DNA of 55,494 nt from Clostridium sp. (GCA_015058405.1 SVCL01000138.1:1-55494), one strand, 5' to 3'. Counted from the first letter of the stretch, positions 34,649 through 44,300 are shown. A program made the numbers and translations. Notes: generated by a model from the sequence alone, not told the origin.

Positions 34649-35378
34649 TCTTGTTAAAAAGGGACAAGTTTTAGAAGGTAATAAAAAAATAATAAATACA
34701 GAATATGTTCCACCAAAACATATTACTGAAAGTACTGAGATAAACTGTGATCCTGAAATATATATAGGTAGCTATGAAAATATTGCTAAGAATATAATTG
34801 CTGATGCACGAAAAGAAAGCGAAAATATTAGAAGTGCAGCAATAGAAGAAGCTAGAAGTATTGAAAAAGATGCTTATGAAAAAGGTTATATGCAAGGTAA
34901 AAATAACGGATATGAAGATGGAAAAAATGAAGCTATTGAAAGTGTTTTACCTCAAGCAACAAACGAAGCTAATAGAATTAAAGAAGAAGCTATGGCAACC
35001 TTATTAAGAGCTACAGCAGATTATAATAGTTACTTAGAAGAAAAACAGCAAGATATAATAAGATTATCAATTACAATAGCTGAAAAAATATTAAGAAGAG
35101 AAGTTTCGATAGATTCTGGTATTAATGACATGATTGAGGATGCTTTTAATCAAGTGAAAGGTGAAGAATCAGTTGTTATAAGATGTAATGAAATGTATGT
35201 GCAAGAAATAAATAATCATATAGATTATTGGAAACAGAACTATAACATTTCCAAGGAAATATTTGTGTTTAAAGACGACTTGGAGTTTGGAAATGTTATT
35301 ATAGAGAAAAGTACTGGGAAAATTGAAATAAGTGTAGAAAATGGATTGGAAAATATAAAGAAAGCTATATTAGGGTAA
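34632..35378 (+). CDS. fliH: Flagellar export stator protein FliH
   Basis: FliH is the peripheral stalk that holds the FliI ATPase at the export gate. The 248-residue product has a helical, charged middle with glycine-spaced repeats ('KGYMQGKNNGYEDGKNEA', about 80-100) and a C-terminal domain beginning 'RLSITIAEKILRREVSID'. These are family hallmarks. An in-frame GTG at 34623 is part of the Shine-Dalgarno region AGAGGTGG, so 34632 is used. Confidence 0.92.
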   Translation: MQSSYNLVKKGQVLEGNKKIINTEYVPPKHITESTEINCDPEIYIGSYENIAKNIIADARKESENIRSAAIEEARSIEKDAYEKGYMQGKNNGYEDGKNEAIESVLPQATNEANRIKEEAMATLLRATADYNSYLEEKQQDIIRLSITIAEKILRREVSIDSGINDMIEDAFNQVKGEESVVIRCNEMYVQEINNHIDYWKQNYNISKEIFVFKDDLEFGNVIIEKSTGKIEISVENGLENIKKAILG

Positions 35379-35384
35379 AAGTGA

Positions 35385-36701
35385 GTGAGAACATTGAATT
35401 TAGACTTTGAAAATCTTATAGATAGAGTAAAAGAAACTCCAACTATTTATACAGAAGGTATAGTAAGTAAAGTTATAGGTTTAACTATCGAAGTTAAAGG
35501 AATCAAAGCTTTTGTTGGAGAACTATGTAAGATATACAACGAAAATGATAAGGTAATTAATTGTGAAGTAGTTGGTTTTAAAGATAAGGATGTTGTCTTA
35601 ATGCCCTTAGATGAAGTTATTGGAGTTTCTGCTGGATGTAGAGTTGTACCTCAAAGGAAACCTTTAGGGGTACAATGCTCTGATAAATTGTTAGGTAAAA
35701 TATTAGATGGGCTAGGGAATCCTTATGATAGTGCAGAAGAATTTTTTGGCGAAAGTTATCCATTGGAAAATGAGCCGCCAGATCCATTAAAGAGGAAAAG
35801 AATAAAAGATATAATGCCTACAGGGGTAAGAGCTATAGATGGTTTCTTAACAGTAGGTGAAGGACAAAGAATAGGTATATTTGCCGGTAGTGGTGTTGGT
35901 AAGAGTACAACCCTTGGAATGATTGCAAGAGAAGCAAAAGCTGATGTAAATGTAATTAGTCTTATAGGGGAAAGAGGAAGAGAAGTTCTAGAGTTTATAG
36001 AGAAGGATTTAGGACCAGAAGGTATGAAGAAGTCTGTAGTAGTATGTGCAACTTCTGATAAACCAGCTCTTATAAGAATGAAAGGAGCTCTTACAGCAAC
36101 AGCTATTGCAGAATATTTTAGAGATAAAGGGAAAAAAGTTATATTAATGATGGATTCAGTAACAAGATTTGCAATGGCTCAAAGAGAAGTTGGACTTGCA
36201 ATTGGTGAACCACCAGCAACAAAAGGGTATACTCCATCAGTTTTTGCTAAGTTACCTAAACTTATGGAGAGAGCAGGTACTTCTGAAGATGGTTCTATTA
36301 CTGCATTTTATACAGTACTTGTTGATGGAGATGATTTTAATGAACCTATAGCAGATGCTGTTAGAGGTATATTAGATGGACATATAGTTTTATCTAGAAG
36401 TTTAGCACATAAAAATCATTATCCTGCTATAGATATACTTAATAGCGTAAGTAGACTTATGCCAAGTATTGCAGAAAAGGAACATAAGGAAGCAGCATCA
36501 AATGCAAGAGATTTATTAGCCACATATAAGGAATCAGAAGATATGATAAATATAGGTGCCTATGCAAGAGGAAGTAATCCTAAAATAGATATGGCTATAA
36601 AATTTAATGAACCTCTAAATAGCTTCTTAAGACAAGGTATTGATGAAAAGTCTACCTTTGAAGATAGTGTAGATATTTTAAAAACAATGTTTAAGAGGTA
36701 A
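35385..36701 (+). CDS. fliI: Flagellum-specific export ATPase FliI
   Basis: FliI is the type III export ATPase related to F1-beta. The 438-residue product has Walker A 'GSGVGKST' at about 168-175, 'ISLIGERGREVLEF', Walker B 'VILMMDSVTRFAMAQREV' and 'AKLPKLMERAG'. It starts at GTG (35385) with AGGG upstream; no ATG fits the conserved N-terminus. It follows fliH by six bases. Confidence 0.97.
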   Translation: MRTLNLDFENLIDRVKETPTIYTEGIVSKVIGLTIEVKGIKAFVGELCKIYNENDKVINCEVVGFKDKDVVLMPLDEVIGVSAGCRVVPQRKPLGVQCSDKLLGKILDGLGNPYDSAEEFFGESYPLENEPPDPLKRKRIKDIMPTGVRAIDGFLTVGEGQRIGIFAGSGVGKSTTLGMIAREAKADVNVISLIGERGREVLEFIEKDLGPEGMKKSVVVCATSDKPALIRMKGALTATAIAEYFRDKGKKVILMMDSVTRFAMAQREVGLAIGEPPATKGYTPSVFAKLPKLMERAGTSEDGSITAFYTVLVDGDDFNEPIADAVRGILDGHIVLSRSLAHKNHYPAIDILNSVSRLMPSIAEKEHKEAASNARDLLATYKESEDMINIGAYARGSNPKIDMAIKFNEPLNSFLRQGIDEKSTFEDSVDILKTMFKR

Positions 36702-36712
36702 TGAGGTGAGTT

Positions 36713-37156
36713 ATGTCAAAAGGGTATAAATTTAAGCTTGAGAAACTATTAGAATTAAGAACTGAAAAGGAAGAAGAAAGTAAAAGATTATTTTCGGAAA
36801 GCAAAAATAAAAAAATATTAGTGCAAAATCAGCTTGATGATCTAAAAAATAAATATGATTCTTATAAGGGGATAAAGCCAGGGGAAGATGTAATATATCA
36901 AAAAATAAAGAGGCGTTATCTTTTCGCCCTTCAAGATGGAATAAAAGAGAAGGAGAAGGAACTAGTTTTAAAAGAAAAAGAAGTTGAGTTTAGAACTAAA
37001 GATTTGAATAAGAAAATGATAGATAGAAAAACAGTTGAAATTTTAAAAGAAAAACAGGAAAAAAGCTTTTATAAAGAACAAGAAAGAATCGAACAAATTA
37101 ATTCGGATGAACTTGCTCTTTATGCATATATGAGAACTTTGAAGGGAGGTGAATAA
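36713..37156 (+). CDS. fliJ: Flagellar export protein FliJ
   Basis: FliJ is the central coiled-coil stalk of the export ATPase. The 147-residue product is almost wholly charged heptads ('FKLEKLLELRTEKEEESKRL'), with the family 'YSYKGI' type middle and a C-terminal 'ERIEQINSDELALYAYMR'. It lies between fliI and fliK, the standard order. Confidence 0.92.
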   Translation: MSKGYKFKLEKLLELRTEKEEESKRLFSESKNKKILVQNQLDDLKNKYDSYKGIKPGEDVIYQKIKRRYLFALQDGIKEKEKELVLKEKEVEFRTKDLNKKMIDRKTVEILKEKQEKSFYKEQERIEQINSDELALYAYMRTLKGGE

Positions 37157-37158
37157 AG

Positions 37159-38592
37159 GTGAAGATAGGAATTGATTTAATAGATAATATGCAATCTACT
37201 TCAGGGGTCAATAATAAATATACCGATAATAAAAGTAAGGCAAAAGATGTTGAAGATTCATTAATAGATAGTAAACAAACTAATTATGATGATAAGTCTA
37301 ATGATGTTAAAGAAACTTCCTTAAGTAGTAAATCTTTTGATTCAATATTAAATAAGGTAGAGTCCAATAATAAATCTACAGATTTAATAAAGAATGATAA
37401 GAAAGCTACTAATAAGAAAGTAAGTAAAAAAGAAGAGATAGATGCTAAAATTGAAGAATTAGAAGAAAAGATGGAAAAGTTATCTACTCAAGAAATACTT
37501 CAAGCGTTAAATTCAATATTTTCAATGATAAGTGAAGCATTTAATTCAAATACAGAATTATCTGGAGATATAAATAATAAGATTAGTGAATCTATCAATA
37601 GCATTTTAAATCAAGATAAAAATAGTGCTTTGAATTCAAATATGATGAATGCACTTCAAAATGCTATGAGTTCTACTAAAGAAAATCCAGCCACTGTATT
37701 AGCAAATATTTTAGAAATGATGAAAAGCACTGATTTAGATGAATTTATTAGTAAAGATAATTTAAGTATTGCAGAAAAGTTATTAGAACAATTAAATGTA
37801 AAAATTGAAAAAGATTCTTCGACGAATAATGCTTTTGTAAAAGATTTAATTAATGAATTAAAAACAAAACTACAATCATTAGAAGCAAAAGGTGTTAATT
37901 CAAATAATAATACGTCAAATGATACAACATTTGTTAATGTTCTATCTACGGCTTCAGAAGAAAGTAGTTTAGGTAATAATAGCTCACAATCTAATAATTC
38001 AAGTTCTAATGGAAGTAATAGTAGTGCTTCTAAAGATGAAAAAGTATTAAATTCTATTTTGAAAGATAATAATTCCAATACTTTCTCGTCATTTACAAAT
38101 AGCATTAATAGACTTAACAATACTAATGTAAATAGTGTGAATGGTGTTCAATCAGTAGATGCTGATAACATTGCTCAAGATATTGTTAAAAGTGTTAGGT
38201 ATATGGCTAAAGTAAATATGAAGGAAATGGTAGTAAAAGTTAATCCGGCAAATTTAGGTGAAATCACTATTAAGCTTGTAGAAGAAAATGGAGATATGAA
38301 ACTTAATATAAAAGCAAATTCTAAGGAAACTTATACTTTATTATCACAACAACTTGGAGATATAACTGATCAATTAAAAGATCAAAATATTAAGATTCAA
38401 GATGTTAAATTATCATTATATGAAGATGATACAACATTCTTTAAAGGTGAAGAATTTAATCACCAATCATCTAATAATGAGGACTCAAGACAACAAAGTA
38501 CAAATAAAGCTCGAAATATTATGATGAATGAGGAAGAAGAAATAGATTCTATGGAATCTGAAGATTTAAGTAATATTAATATGCTAGCATAG
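37159..38592 (+). CDS. fliK: Flagellar hook-length control protein FliK
   Basis: FliK is secreted as a ruler for hook length and switches export specificity through FlhB. The 477-residue product is low-complexity in residues 20-330 (Asn, Ser and Lys rich) as usual for the ruler part, with the conserved C-terminal domain at about 335-435 ('MVVKVNPANLGEITIKLVEE', 'LLSQQLGDITDQLKDQNIKI'). Start is GTG 37159, nine bases after GGGAGG. Its hook target FlgE is unusually large here. Confidence 0.93.
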   Translation: MKIGIDLIDNMQSTSGVNNKYTDNKSKAKDVEDSLIDSKQTNYDDKSNDVKETSLSSKSFDSILNKVESNNKSTDLIKNDKKATNKKVSKKEEIDAKIEELEEKMEKLSTQEILQALNSIFSMISEAFNSNTELSGDINNKISESINSILNQDKNSALNSNMMNALQNAMSSTKENPATVLANILEMMKSTDLDEFISKDNLSIAEKLLEQLNVKIEKDSSTNNAFVKDLINELKTKLQSLEAKGVNSNNNTSNDTTFVNVLSTASEESSLGNNSSQSNNSSSNGSNSSASKDEKVLNSILKDNNSNTFSSFTNSINRLNNTNVNSVNGVQSVDADNIAQDIVKSVRYMAKVNMKEMVVKVNPANLGEITIKLVEENGDMKLNIKANSKETYTLLSQQLGDITDQLKDQNIKIQDVKLSLYEDDTTFFKGEEFNHQSSNNEDSRQQSTNKARNIMMNEEEEIDSMESEDLSNINMLA

Positions 38593-38605
38593 GAGGATTT
38601 GAATT

Positions 38606-39304
38606 ATGGCAATTAGAGTTGATGATTATTCAAGTGCTAAAGTTACTAGTAGAGGAACTAAAATAGTAACTTCAGGAGATAACCTTGATAAGAATTCTTT
38701 TCTTAAAATTTTAGCAGCTGAACTTGCAAACCAAGATCCAACTCAAGATGTAGATTCAGCACAATATGTTACTCAATTAGCTCAATTTACTTCACTAGAA
38801 CAAATGAGTAACTTAAATGATGTAATGACTAAAAATTCATATAATGATTTAGTTGGAAAAGGTGTTACAGTAAGTGATAAAGATGCAAATGGACAATGTT
38901 ACACAGGTGTTGTTTATTCAGTAAATACAAATACTACACCAGCGACTTTATCTTTACAAGTTAATGAAGATGGAAAAAATGTTTATAAGAAATTTAATAT
39001 ATCTAATGTAATAAGTGTTGTAAATGTTGAGGATTATTCAATTCCACCATTAACAAGTATAAGTGGTACTACTTCTTTCTTATTAGCTTCATCATTTATG
39101 GACAAACAAGTTGAATTATCTGAAAAAGATGAAGATGGAAATGCTTTAACTGGAAAAGTTGTAGGGGTAGTTAAGGATAATGGATATGTAAATGTAAGAG
39201 TAGAGTTAGCTTCAGGAGAAGTTAAGGAATATTCATATGACAAGGTGGTAAAGGTAGGCGACTTTGTAAAAAGTAGTACTACAGAGGATTCTAAAACTAA
39301 ATAG
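38606..39304 (+). CDS. flgD: Flagellar hook capping protein FlgD
   Basis: FlgD caps the growing hook and helps FlgE assemble. The 232-residue product has the N-terminal 'LDKNSFLKILAAELANQDPT' and 'QYVTQLAQFTSLEQMSNL' signatures. The C-terminal half is beta-rich and includes two 'DKDANGQCYTGVV' / 'EKDEDGNALTGKVV' segments that look like an internal duplication. GGAGG precedes the ATG. Confidence 0.95.
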   Translation: MAIRVDDYSSAKVTSRGTKIVTSGDNLDKNSFLKILAAELANQDPTQDVDSAQYVTQLAQFTSLEQMSNLNDVMTKNSYNDLVGKGVTVSDKDANGQCYTGVVYSVNTNTTPATLSLQVNEDGKNVYKKFNISNVISVVNVEDYSIPPLTSISGTTSFLLASSFMDKQVELSEKDEDGNALTGKVVGVVKDNGYVNVRVELASGEVKEYSYDKVVKVGDFVKSSTTEDSKTK

Positions 39305-39321
39305 AGTAGAAAAAGGTGATA

Positions 39322-39720
39322 ATGTTGGGCTATAGAATAATTAATGGAGTTGCTTATCCTGTAGGAAATATAGGAGGAGTTAATGATATTAATACATCTA
39401 ATAGAAAAAAGACTACTAACAATAATGGTGAAAATTTTAAAGATGTATTAAATAGAACATTAGATAAAAATAGCGGATATACTTTATCAAAGCATGCAGC
39501 AGAAAGAATAAGAGATATTGGATTCACAGAGAGTGATATGAAAAATATACAAAAAGGATTTGAGCTTGCTGAAGATAAGGGTGCTAAGAATTCTGTCATG
39601 GTATATAAAGACGTAGCACTAATTGCAAGTATTGAGAATAAAACAGTAATTACAGCAGTGGATAAAGATAGGGCAGAAAGTAATGTTTTTACAAACATAG
39701 ATAGTGTTGTATTACTATAG
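39322..39720 (+). CDS. Flagellar operon protein of the FlgD-FlgE interval (TIGR02530-like)
   Basis: This 132-residue protein matches the short family found between flgD and flgE in Firmicutes. Landmarks are an N-terminal glycine-rich segment, 'LSKHAAERIRDIGFTESD' and 'AKNSVMVYKDVALIASIENK' with a final 'DSVVLL'. Its function is unknown. The ATG at 39322 follows AGGTG; an in-frame GTG at 39316 is part of that site. Confidence 0.85.
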   Translation: MLGYRIINGVAYPVGNIGGVNDINTSNRKKTTNNNGENFKDVLNRTLDKNSGYTLSKHAAERIRDIGFTESDMKNIQKGFELAEDKGAKNSVMVYKDVALIASIENKTVITAVDKDRAESNVFTNIDSVVLL

Positions 39721-39800
39721 GCTGGACCTAATATAAAGGAAGCCTAAAGCTTGTTGAATGATAGATGCAAGCAAATTTTAAATTTATGGAGGTCGATTAA

Positions 39801-42461
39801 ATGTTAAGATCAATGTATTCAGGAATAAGTGGGATGAAGGTAAATCAAACAAAGCTAGATGTTATAGGTAACAATATAGCTAATGTTAATACTACAGGGT
39901 TTAAATCTTCAAGAACAACTTTTTCAGATTTATTAAGTCAAAATACAAAAGGTGCAACAGCACCATCATCAACTAAGGGGGGAACTAACTCTCAACAAAT
40001 TGGTCTTGGTGTACAACTTGCAAGTATTGATAAGATAATGACTCAAGGTTCAATGCAAACAACTAATAGAAATCTTGATGTTGCAATAGATGGTACAGGA
40101 TATTTTATGGTAAGTGCAGGTGGAGAGATTTTATCAGATACAGGAATACAAGTAAGTCATAAGGCAGGAACTCATACAATATCAGCAAATAATGAAGGCT
40201 CAATAAAATATACAAGAAATGGTGCATTTATTAGAGATTCAGAAGGAAACTTATTAAGCAGTGACGGTTATAGAGTTCTTGGCTATTCTTTAACAAATGA
40301 TGATAGTTCAATGGCTGCAACTGCAATAAAACCAGACGCTGTAAGAATAGATACATTAACTTTTGGATTTGGTGCAGGATCTCAGTTAAATGGATTTAAG
40401 TTTCAACTTGGAACAATAGCACAAGGAACTCCAACATCTGCAGATATTAATGGTAAAGTTATAACTATTAATGGTGATTTTTCTAGCGATTCAAGTGTAA
40501 CTTGTGAACAAATTCAATCAGCTATATTAAAAACTTTAGCAGCAAAGGGAATATCTCAAAATGTAGAAGTTGGTGGTTCAGTTCCTAAATATGATAATAT
40601 TGCTACTAAGAGTGAAATAATAGATGGAAGTGATGCATTGGCACCTGCTGCTCAAAGATGTGCAGGACTGAAGTTTGAATTTGAAAAAGGTGACTTATTA
40701 AATGGATATAAAATAGTTATTGATAATGTTGCTGCTACTACTACAAGTGCAGATATTGATGAAGATAATAAGCTTATAAAAATATCAGGTGATTTTATAA
40801 ATGGGAATATTAATAAAGAAAAAATAGCTAAGGATATAAATGATAAAGCAAAGGTTAAATTCAATATTGATACTAATGTTGTAAAAGGTGTTACAGGAAC
40901 TGTAAGTTCTTTTACAGGTTTGAAATCTGAAACAACAGGTACTGCTAAAGTTTCAAAAGCACCTAGTTTAAATAAAAATTCAATAGCTGGAGTAGAATTT
41001 GATATAAAGGGTAAGGGCGCTAAATTAAATGATTATAAGATAAAGCTTAAAGATGATAAGAATAGTGCTCTTAAGGCTGAATTTAATGGAAACATATTAG
41101 TTATATCAGGAAACTTAGCTGATATTAATAAATCAACTGAATTAACTAAGTTAAATGAAGCAATTAAGAATCAACTTGATAATCATGGTGTTAGTGATAT
41201 TACATTAAAGATTAAAGATACAAGTCATTTTGATAGTACTCAATTTAGTACTACTGATAGCATAACAATTCAAGGTGGTGTAAATACAACTTCAGCAGGT
41301 ACTGCAAGTGTAGGTGGATTTAAGGTGGAATTACCAACAGCAGATGATTTAGTGGCAATAGGATTTAGTGCTGATTTTTTAGATGGCTATACTTTTAAGA
41401 TTGTTGATATAAATTCTGAGGACCTTAATGTAGATATTAGTGGTAAAGAAATCTTAATAAAAGGTAATTTTGTTAAACCTAGTGGAGTGTTAAAGTCAGA
41501 TTTAGAAACAGAACTAAATAATAAAATTAGTCAAGCTATTGCGAATGGTAAAGATTTAGGAATAAAGGTGAATAATGACAGCAATAAGGTGTATAAAAAT
41601 ACTGAATCTGAAGAAATTTCAGGAGGTTCTATATTAAAACAAGGTTCAGCTGTGGAAGGGTTTGGTTTTAAATTTACTCCAAAGTTTGGTGGATCTGCAT
41701 TAAATGGATATAAAATAGTAATAGGAAATATAGCATATCAAAATGGTATAGAAGCAAATGTTGATACTAATGCAAAGACTATAATTGTTAATGCTAATTT
41801 CGCTAATGGAAATATTACAGAAGCTCAATTAAAAGAAGCTATAAATAGAGGAATTGGAAATTCGTCATTAGGTTCTAACGTTTCAATAGATGTTACAGCA
41901 GTAGATGAAAAACCAGATTTATCTGAAACAAAATCTGAAGAAGCAGCTGGAGGAACATCTGTACAAAGTTTAGATACTAATGGAAGTATTAATTATGTTA
42001 ACGGAAATTCAACAGTATATGCTTATGATGGTTCGCTAAAGACACTTAAGATTCCAGATACAGTTATAAAAAATGGTGTAGCAGTAGCGGTTCAAGATTA
42101 CTCTATACAAACTAATGGTGTAATTAATGTTACATTAGCAGATCAAAGTATAGCAGCGATTGGACAAATTGCTATGGCTTCATTTTCTAACCCAGCTGGA
42201 TTAGAAAGTGTTGGAGGAAGTTTATTTACTGAAGGAGTTAACTCAGGTACAGCTATTATTAAGAGTGGTATAAGAACAATAGAAGATGATAATAGTTCAG
42301 CCTTTGGAAGCAATATTGCTGGATACTTAGAAATGTCAAATGTAGATTTAGCTGAACAATTTACAGATATGATAGTTACTACAAAGGCATTCCAAGGTTC
42401 TTCTAAGATGATTACTACTGGAGATGAAATTCTTTCAGAAATAATTAATTTAAAGAGATAA
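39801..42461 (+). CDS. flgE: Flagellar hook protein FlgE with five tandem inserted modules
   Basis: FlgE forms the hook. The ends are canonical: 'RSMYSGISGMKVNQTKLDVI' and 'NIANVNTTGFKSSRTTFSD' at the start, 'NPAGLESVGGSLF', 'GYLEMSNVDLAEQFTDMIV' and 'GDEILSEIINLKR' at the end. At 886 residues it is about twice the usual size. Residues from about 185 to 715 hold five divergent repeats of 104-118 residues, each with an L-N/D-G/D-Y/F anchor (residues 196, 300, 409, 527, 634) followed by a beta segment, a 'K-x-I-x-I-x-G-x-F' strand and a short helix. They probably form surface domains of the hook. GGAGG is placed well before the ATG. Confidence 0.95.
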   Translation: MLRSMYSGISGMKVNQTKLDVIGNNIANVNTTGFKSSRTTFSDLLSQNTKGATAPSSTKGGTNSQQIGLGVQLASIDKIMTQGSMQTTNRNLDVAIDGTGYFMVSAGGEILSDTGIQVSHKAGTHTISANNEGSIKYTRNGAFIRDSEGNLLSSDGYRVLGYSLTNDDSSMAATAIKPDAVRIDTLTFGFGAGSQLNGFKFQLGTIAQGTPTSADINGKVITINGDFSSDSSVTCEQIQSAILKTLAAKGISQNVEVGGSVPKYDNIATKSEIIDGSDALAPAAQRCAGLKFEFEKGDLLNGYKIVIDNVAATTTSADIDEDNKLIKISGDFINGNINKEKIAKDINDKAKVKFNIDTNVVKGVTGTVSSFTGLKSETTGTAKVSKAPSLNKNSIAGVEFDIKGKGAKLNDYKIKLKDDKNSALKAEFNGNILVISGNLADINKSTELTKLNEAIKNQLDNHGVSDITLKIKDTSHFDSTQFSTTDSITIQGGVNTTSAGTASVGGFKVELPTADDLVAIGFSADFLDGYTFKIVDINSEDLNVDISGKEILIKGNFVKPSGVLKSDLETELNNKISQAIANGKDLGIKVNNDSNKVYKNTESEEISGGSILKQGSAVEGFGFKFTPKFGGSALNGYKIVIGNIAYQNGIEANVDTNAKTIIVNANFANGNITEAQLKEAINRGIGNSSLGSNVSIDVTAVDEKPDLSETKSEEAAGGTSVQSLDTNGSINYVNGNSTVYAYDGSLKTLKIPDTVIKNGVAVAVQDYSIQTNGVINVTLADQSIAAIGQIAMASFSNPAGLESVGGSLFTEGVNSGTAIIKSGIRTIEDDNSSAFGSNIAGYLEMSNVDLAEQFTDMIVTTKAFQGSSKMITTGDEILSEIINLKR

Positions 42462-42483
42462 TCTTATATAGATTTTAATTAGT

Positions 42484-42513
42484 GTAGAATTAGAATTTTA
42501 TTTCTAATTCTAC
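42484..42513. repeat. 12-bp perfect hairpin between flgE and flbD
   Basis: GTAGAATTAGAA (42484-42495) is exactly complementary to 42502-42513 with a 6-base loop. No T-run follows, so full termination is unlikely. It may be an RNA-processing or stability element inside the operon (inference). Confidence 0.65.
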
Positions 42514-42552
42514 CTAGTTAAGTTACATATGTAGTTTTAAGGGGGATTTAGA

Positions 42553-42744
42553 ATGATAGAGGTTACTGGTATGAATAATAAGGAGTTTGTATTAAATGCT
42601 GAACATATAGAAAAAGTTGAAGAAGTTCCTGAAACTCTTATAACTTTAACAAATGGTAAGAAGTACATTGTACTGCAGAGTATAGATGAAGTTAAAGAAG
42701 AAGTTATAAGGTATAAACAAAGAATTTTCAATAATAGGTTTTAG
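42553..42744 (+). CDS. flbD: FlbD family protein
   Basis: This 63-residue protein belongs to the small FlbD family found beside motA in Firmicutes and spirochaetes. It has the N-terminal 'IEVTGMNNKEFVLNAEHIEK' and 'TLITLTNGKKYIVLQSIDEV' region typical of it. The exact role in motility is not settled. GGGGG precedes the ATG. Confidence 0.92.
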   Translation: MIEVTGMNNKEFVLNAEHIEKVEEVPETLITLTNGKKYIVLQSIDEVKEEVIRYKQRIFNNRF

Positions 42745-42755
42745 GAGGAAATAAA

Positions 42756-43562
42756 ATGAAAAAATCAGATACTTTGACACTCATAGGATTGTTAGGAGGA
42801 ATAGGATTAATAGGATTTAGTATGGCAACTGGTGATGGAGGTCTTATAATATTCTGGAGTTTTTCATCAGTATTAATTACTATAGGTGGATCTTTTGCAG
42901 CAGTTTGTATTACATATTCTTCAGATGTAGTAAAAAAAGTTGGAACTATCTTAGGACAAGCGTTTAAAGAAGATGTAGCTTCAGGAAAAGAAATTATAGT
43001 TCAATTTTCAGATCTTTCAAAAAAGGCAAGAAGAGAAGGACTACTTTCATTAGAGGATGAAATAAATCAATTAGATGATAAATTCTTAAAAAAGGGTTTA
43101 CAAATGGTAGTAGATGGTATTGAACCTGAAACTATAAAAGAAATATTAGAATTAGAAATTGAAGCTATGGAAGCTAGACATGCAAAAGGTGCTGGATTAT
43201 TCCTTGCATGGGGAGGATATGCACCAGGGTTTGGTATGTTAGGTACACTAATAGGACTTATACAAATGCTTCAAAACCTTTCAGACGCATCTACAATAGC
43301 ATCTGGTATGGGTACTGCGCTTATTACAACTTTCTATGGTTCATTACTAGGAAACTTATTCTGTAATCCAATTGGAGCAAACCTTGCAAAGAAAAGTGAG
43401 GCTGAAGCTGTATTAAAGCAAATGTCTTTAGAAGGAATATTAGCAATACAATCTGGTGTTAACCCAAGAATTGTTGAAGAAAAATTAATTACTTACTTAG
43501 ATCCAGAAGAAAGATTAAAGTATTTAGAAAGTAACGCTGAAAATAGTGAAGGAGTTGCATAA
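42756..43562 (+). CDS. motA: Flagellar stator protein MotA
   Basis: MotA is the torque-generating stator subunit with four membrane segments. In the 268-residue product these are visible at about 7-25, 33-52, 145-170 and 180-205. The proline/glycine motif before the third segment reads 'YAPGFGMLGTLIGLI' and contains the conserved Pro. The cytoplasmic loop (about 65-145) is charged and contacts FliG. AGGAGG lies before the ATG. Confidence 0.96.
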   Translation: MKKSDTLTLIGLLGGIGLIGFSMATGDGGLIIFWSFSSVLITIGGSFAAVCITYSSDVVKKVGTILGQAFKEDVASGKEIIVQFSDLSKKARREGLLSLEDEINQLDDKFLKKGLQMVVDGIEPETIKEILELEIEAMEARHAKGAGLFLAWGGYAPGFGMLGTLIGLIQMLQNLSDASTIASGMGTALITTFYGSLLGNLFCNPIGANLAKKSEAEAVLKQMSLEGILAIQSGVNPRIVEEKLITYLDPEERLKYLESNAENSEGVA

Positions 43563-43565
43563 GGT

Positions 43566-44300
43566 ATGGCTAAAAAGAAAAAATCAGGTCAAGAACCTGC
43601 AGGTGCAACTTGGCTAGATACATATTGCGATACCGTAACCTTACTTATGACATTCTTTGTTCTTTTGTATTCAATGTCATCTATGGATAGTGAAAAGGTA
43701 AAGCAATTATCAAATGCATTTAATCAAGTAATGGCAGGAAAAAGTGCAAGTTCTATTTTAGAATATAATTTATATGATGGCGAAGTTCCTTTAGTTGGTG
43801 GAGAATCTAAATATGAAGATCAAACTACTGAACAAAGTACTTCACAACAAACTTATGAAGAAGTAAATGAATATGTTCAAGATAATAAGTTAAATGATGT
43901 ATTATCAATAGTTCAAGATGAAAGAGGTATAATTCTTCAAATGAAGGATAGTATACTTTTTGAAATTGGAAAAGCTAATCTTAAGGATGAATCAAAGGCT
44001 GTGTTAGACAAGGTAAGTGATTTAATTGCTACAATGCCGAATAATATAATCATTGAAGGTCACACTGATAATGTACCAATTAAAACAAGTGAATTTGATT
44101 CTAACTGGGAGTTATCAGGAACAAGAGCTATAAAAGTATTAAGATATTTTACAGAAACTAAGCATCTTAGTCCAGAAAGATTTTCAGCACTTGGATATGG
44201 TGAGCAAAGACCGGTAGGTGGAAATAAGAATTTAACAGAAGAAGAAAGAGCATCAAACAGAAGAGTAAACATACTAATTGTTGCTAACAATGAGGAGTGA
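43566..44300 (+). CDS. motB: Flagellar stator protein MotB
   Basis: MotB carries the ion-conducting Asp and anchors the stator to peptidoglycan. In the 244-residue product the membrane helix is at about 20-38 and the conserved Asp is Asp22 in 'YCDTVTLLMTFFVLL'. The OmpA-like peptidoglycan-binding domain (about 115-240) includes 'IIEGHTDNVP', 'NWELSGTRAIKVLRYF' and 'ASNRRVNILI'. The coupling ion (H+ or Na+) cannot be told from sequence alone. Confidence 0.96.
   Translation: MAKKKKSGQEPAGATWLDTYCDTVTLLMTFFVLLYSMSSMDSEKVKQLSNAFNQVMAGKSASSILEYNLYDGEVPLVGGESKYEDQTTEQSTSQQTYEEVNEYVQDNKLNDVLSIVQDERGIILQMKDSILFEIGKANLKDESKAVLDKVSDLIATMPNNIIIEGHTDNVPIKTSEFDSNWELSGTRAIKVLRYFTETKHLSPERFSALGYGEQRPVGGNKNLTEEERASNRRVNILIVANNEE

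Noticed and set aside
36169..36351. 60-residue plus-strand frame inside fliI
   Set aside because: It is an out-of-frame shadow of a strongly conserved ATPase.
37900..38040. Repetitive Asn/Ser coding in fliK as a possible DNA repeat or CRISPR-like array
   Set aside because: There are no regular spaced repeats; it is ordinary low-complexity coding in the ruler region. No CRISPR array is seen anywhere in the window.
37656..38120. 154-residue minus-strand frame inside fliK
   Set aside because: It arises from the low-complexity Asn/Ser-rich coding of fliK on the other strand and has no start signals.
39736..39750. AAGGAAGCCTAAAGC between the flgD-side gene and flgE resembles part of the group II intron at the window end
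   Set aside because: The match is only about 15 bases, the surrounding bases do not align, and no other intron part is present. It is probably chance.
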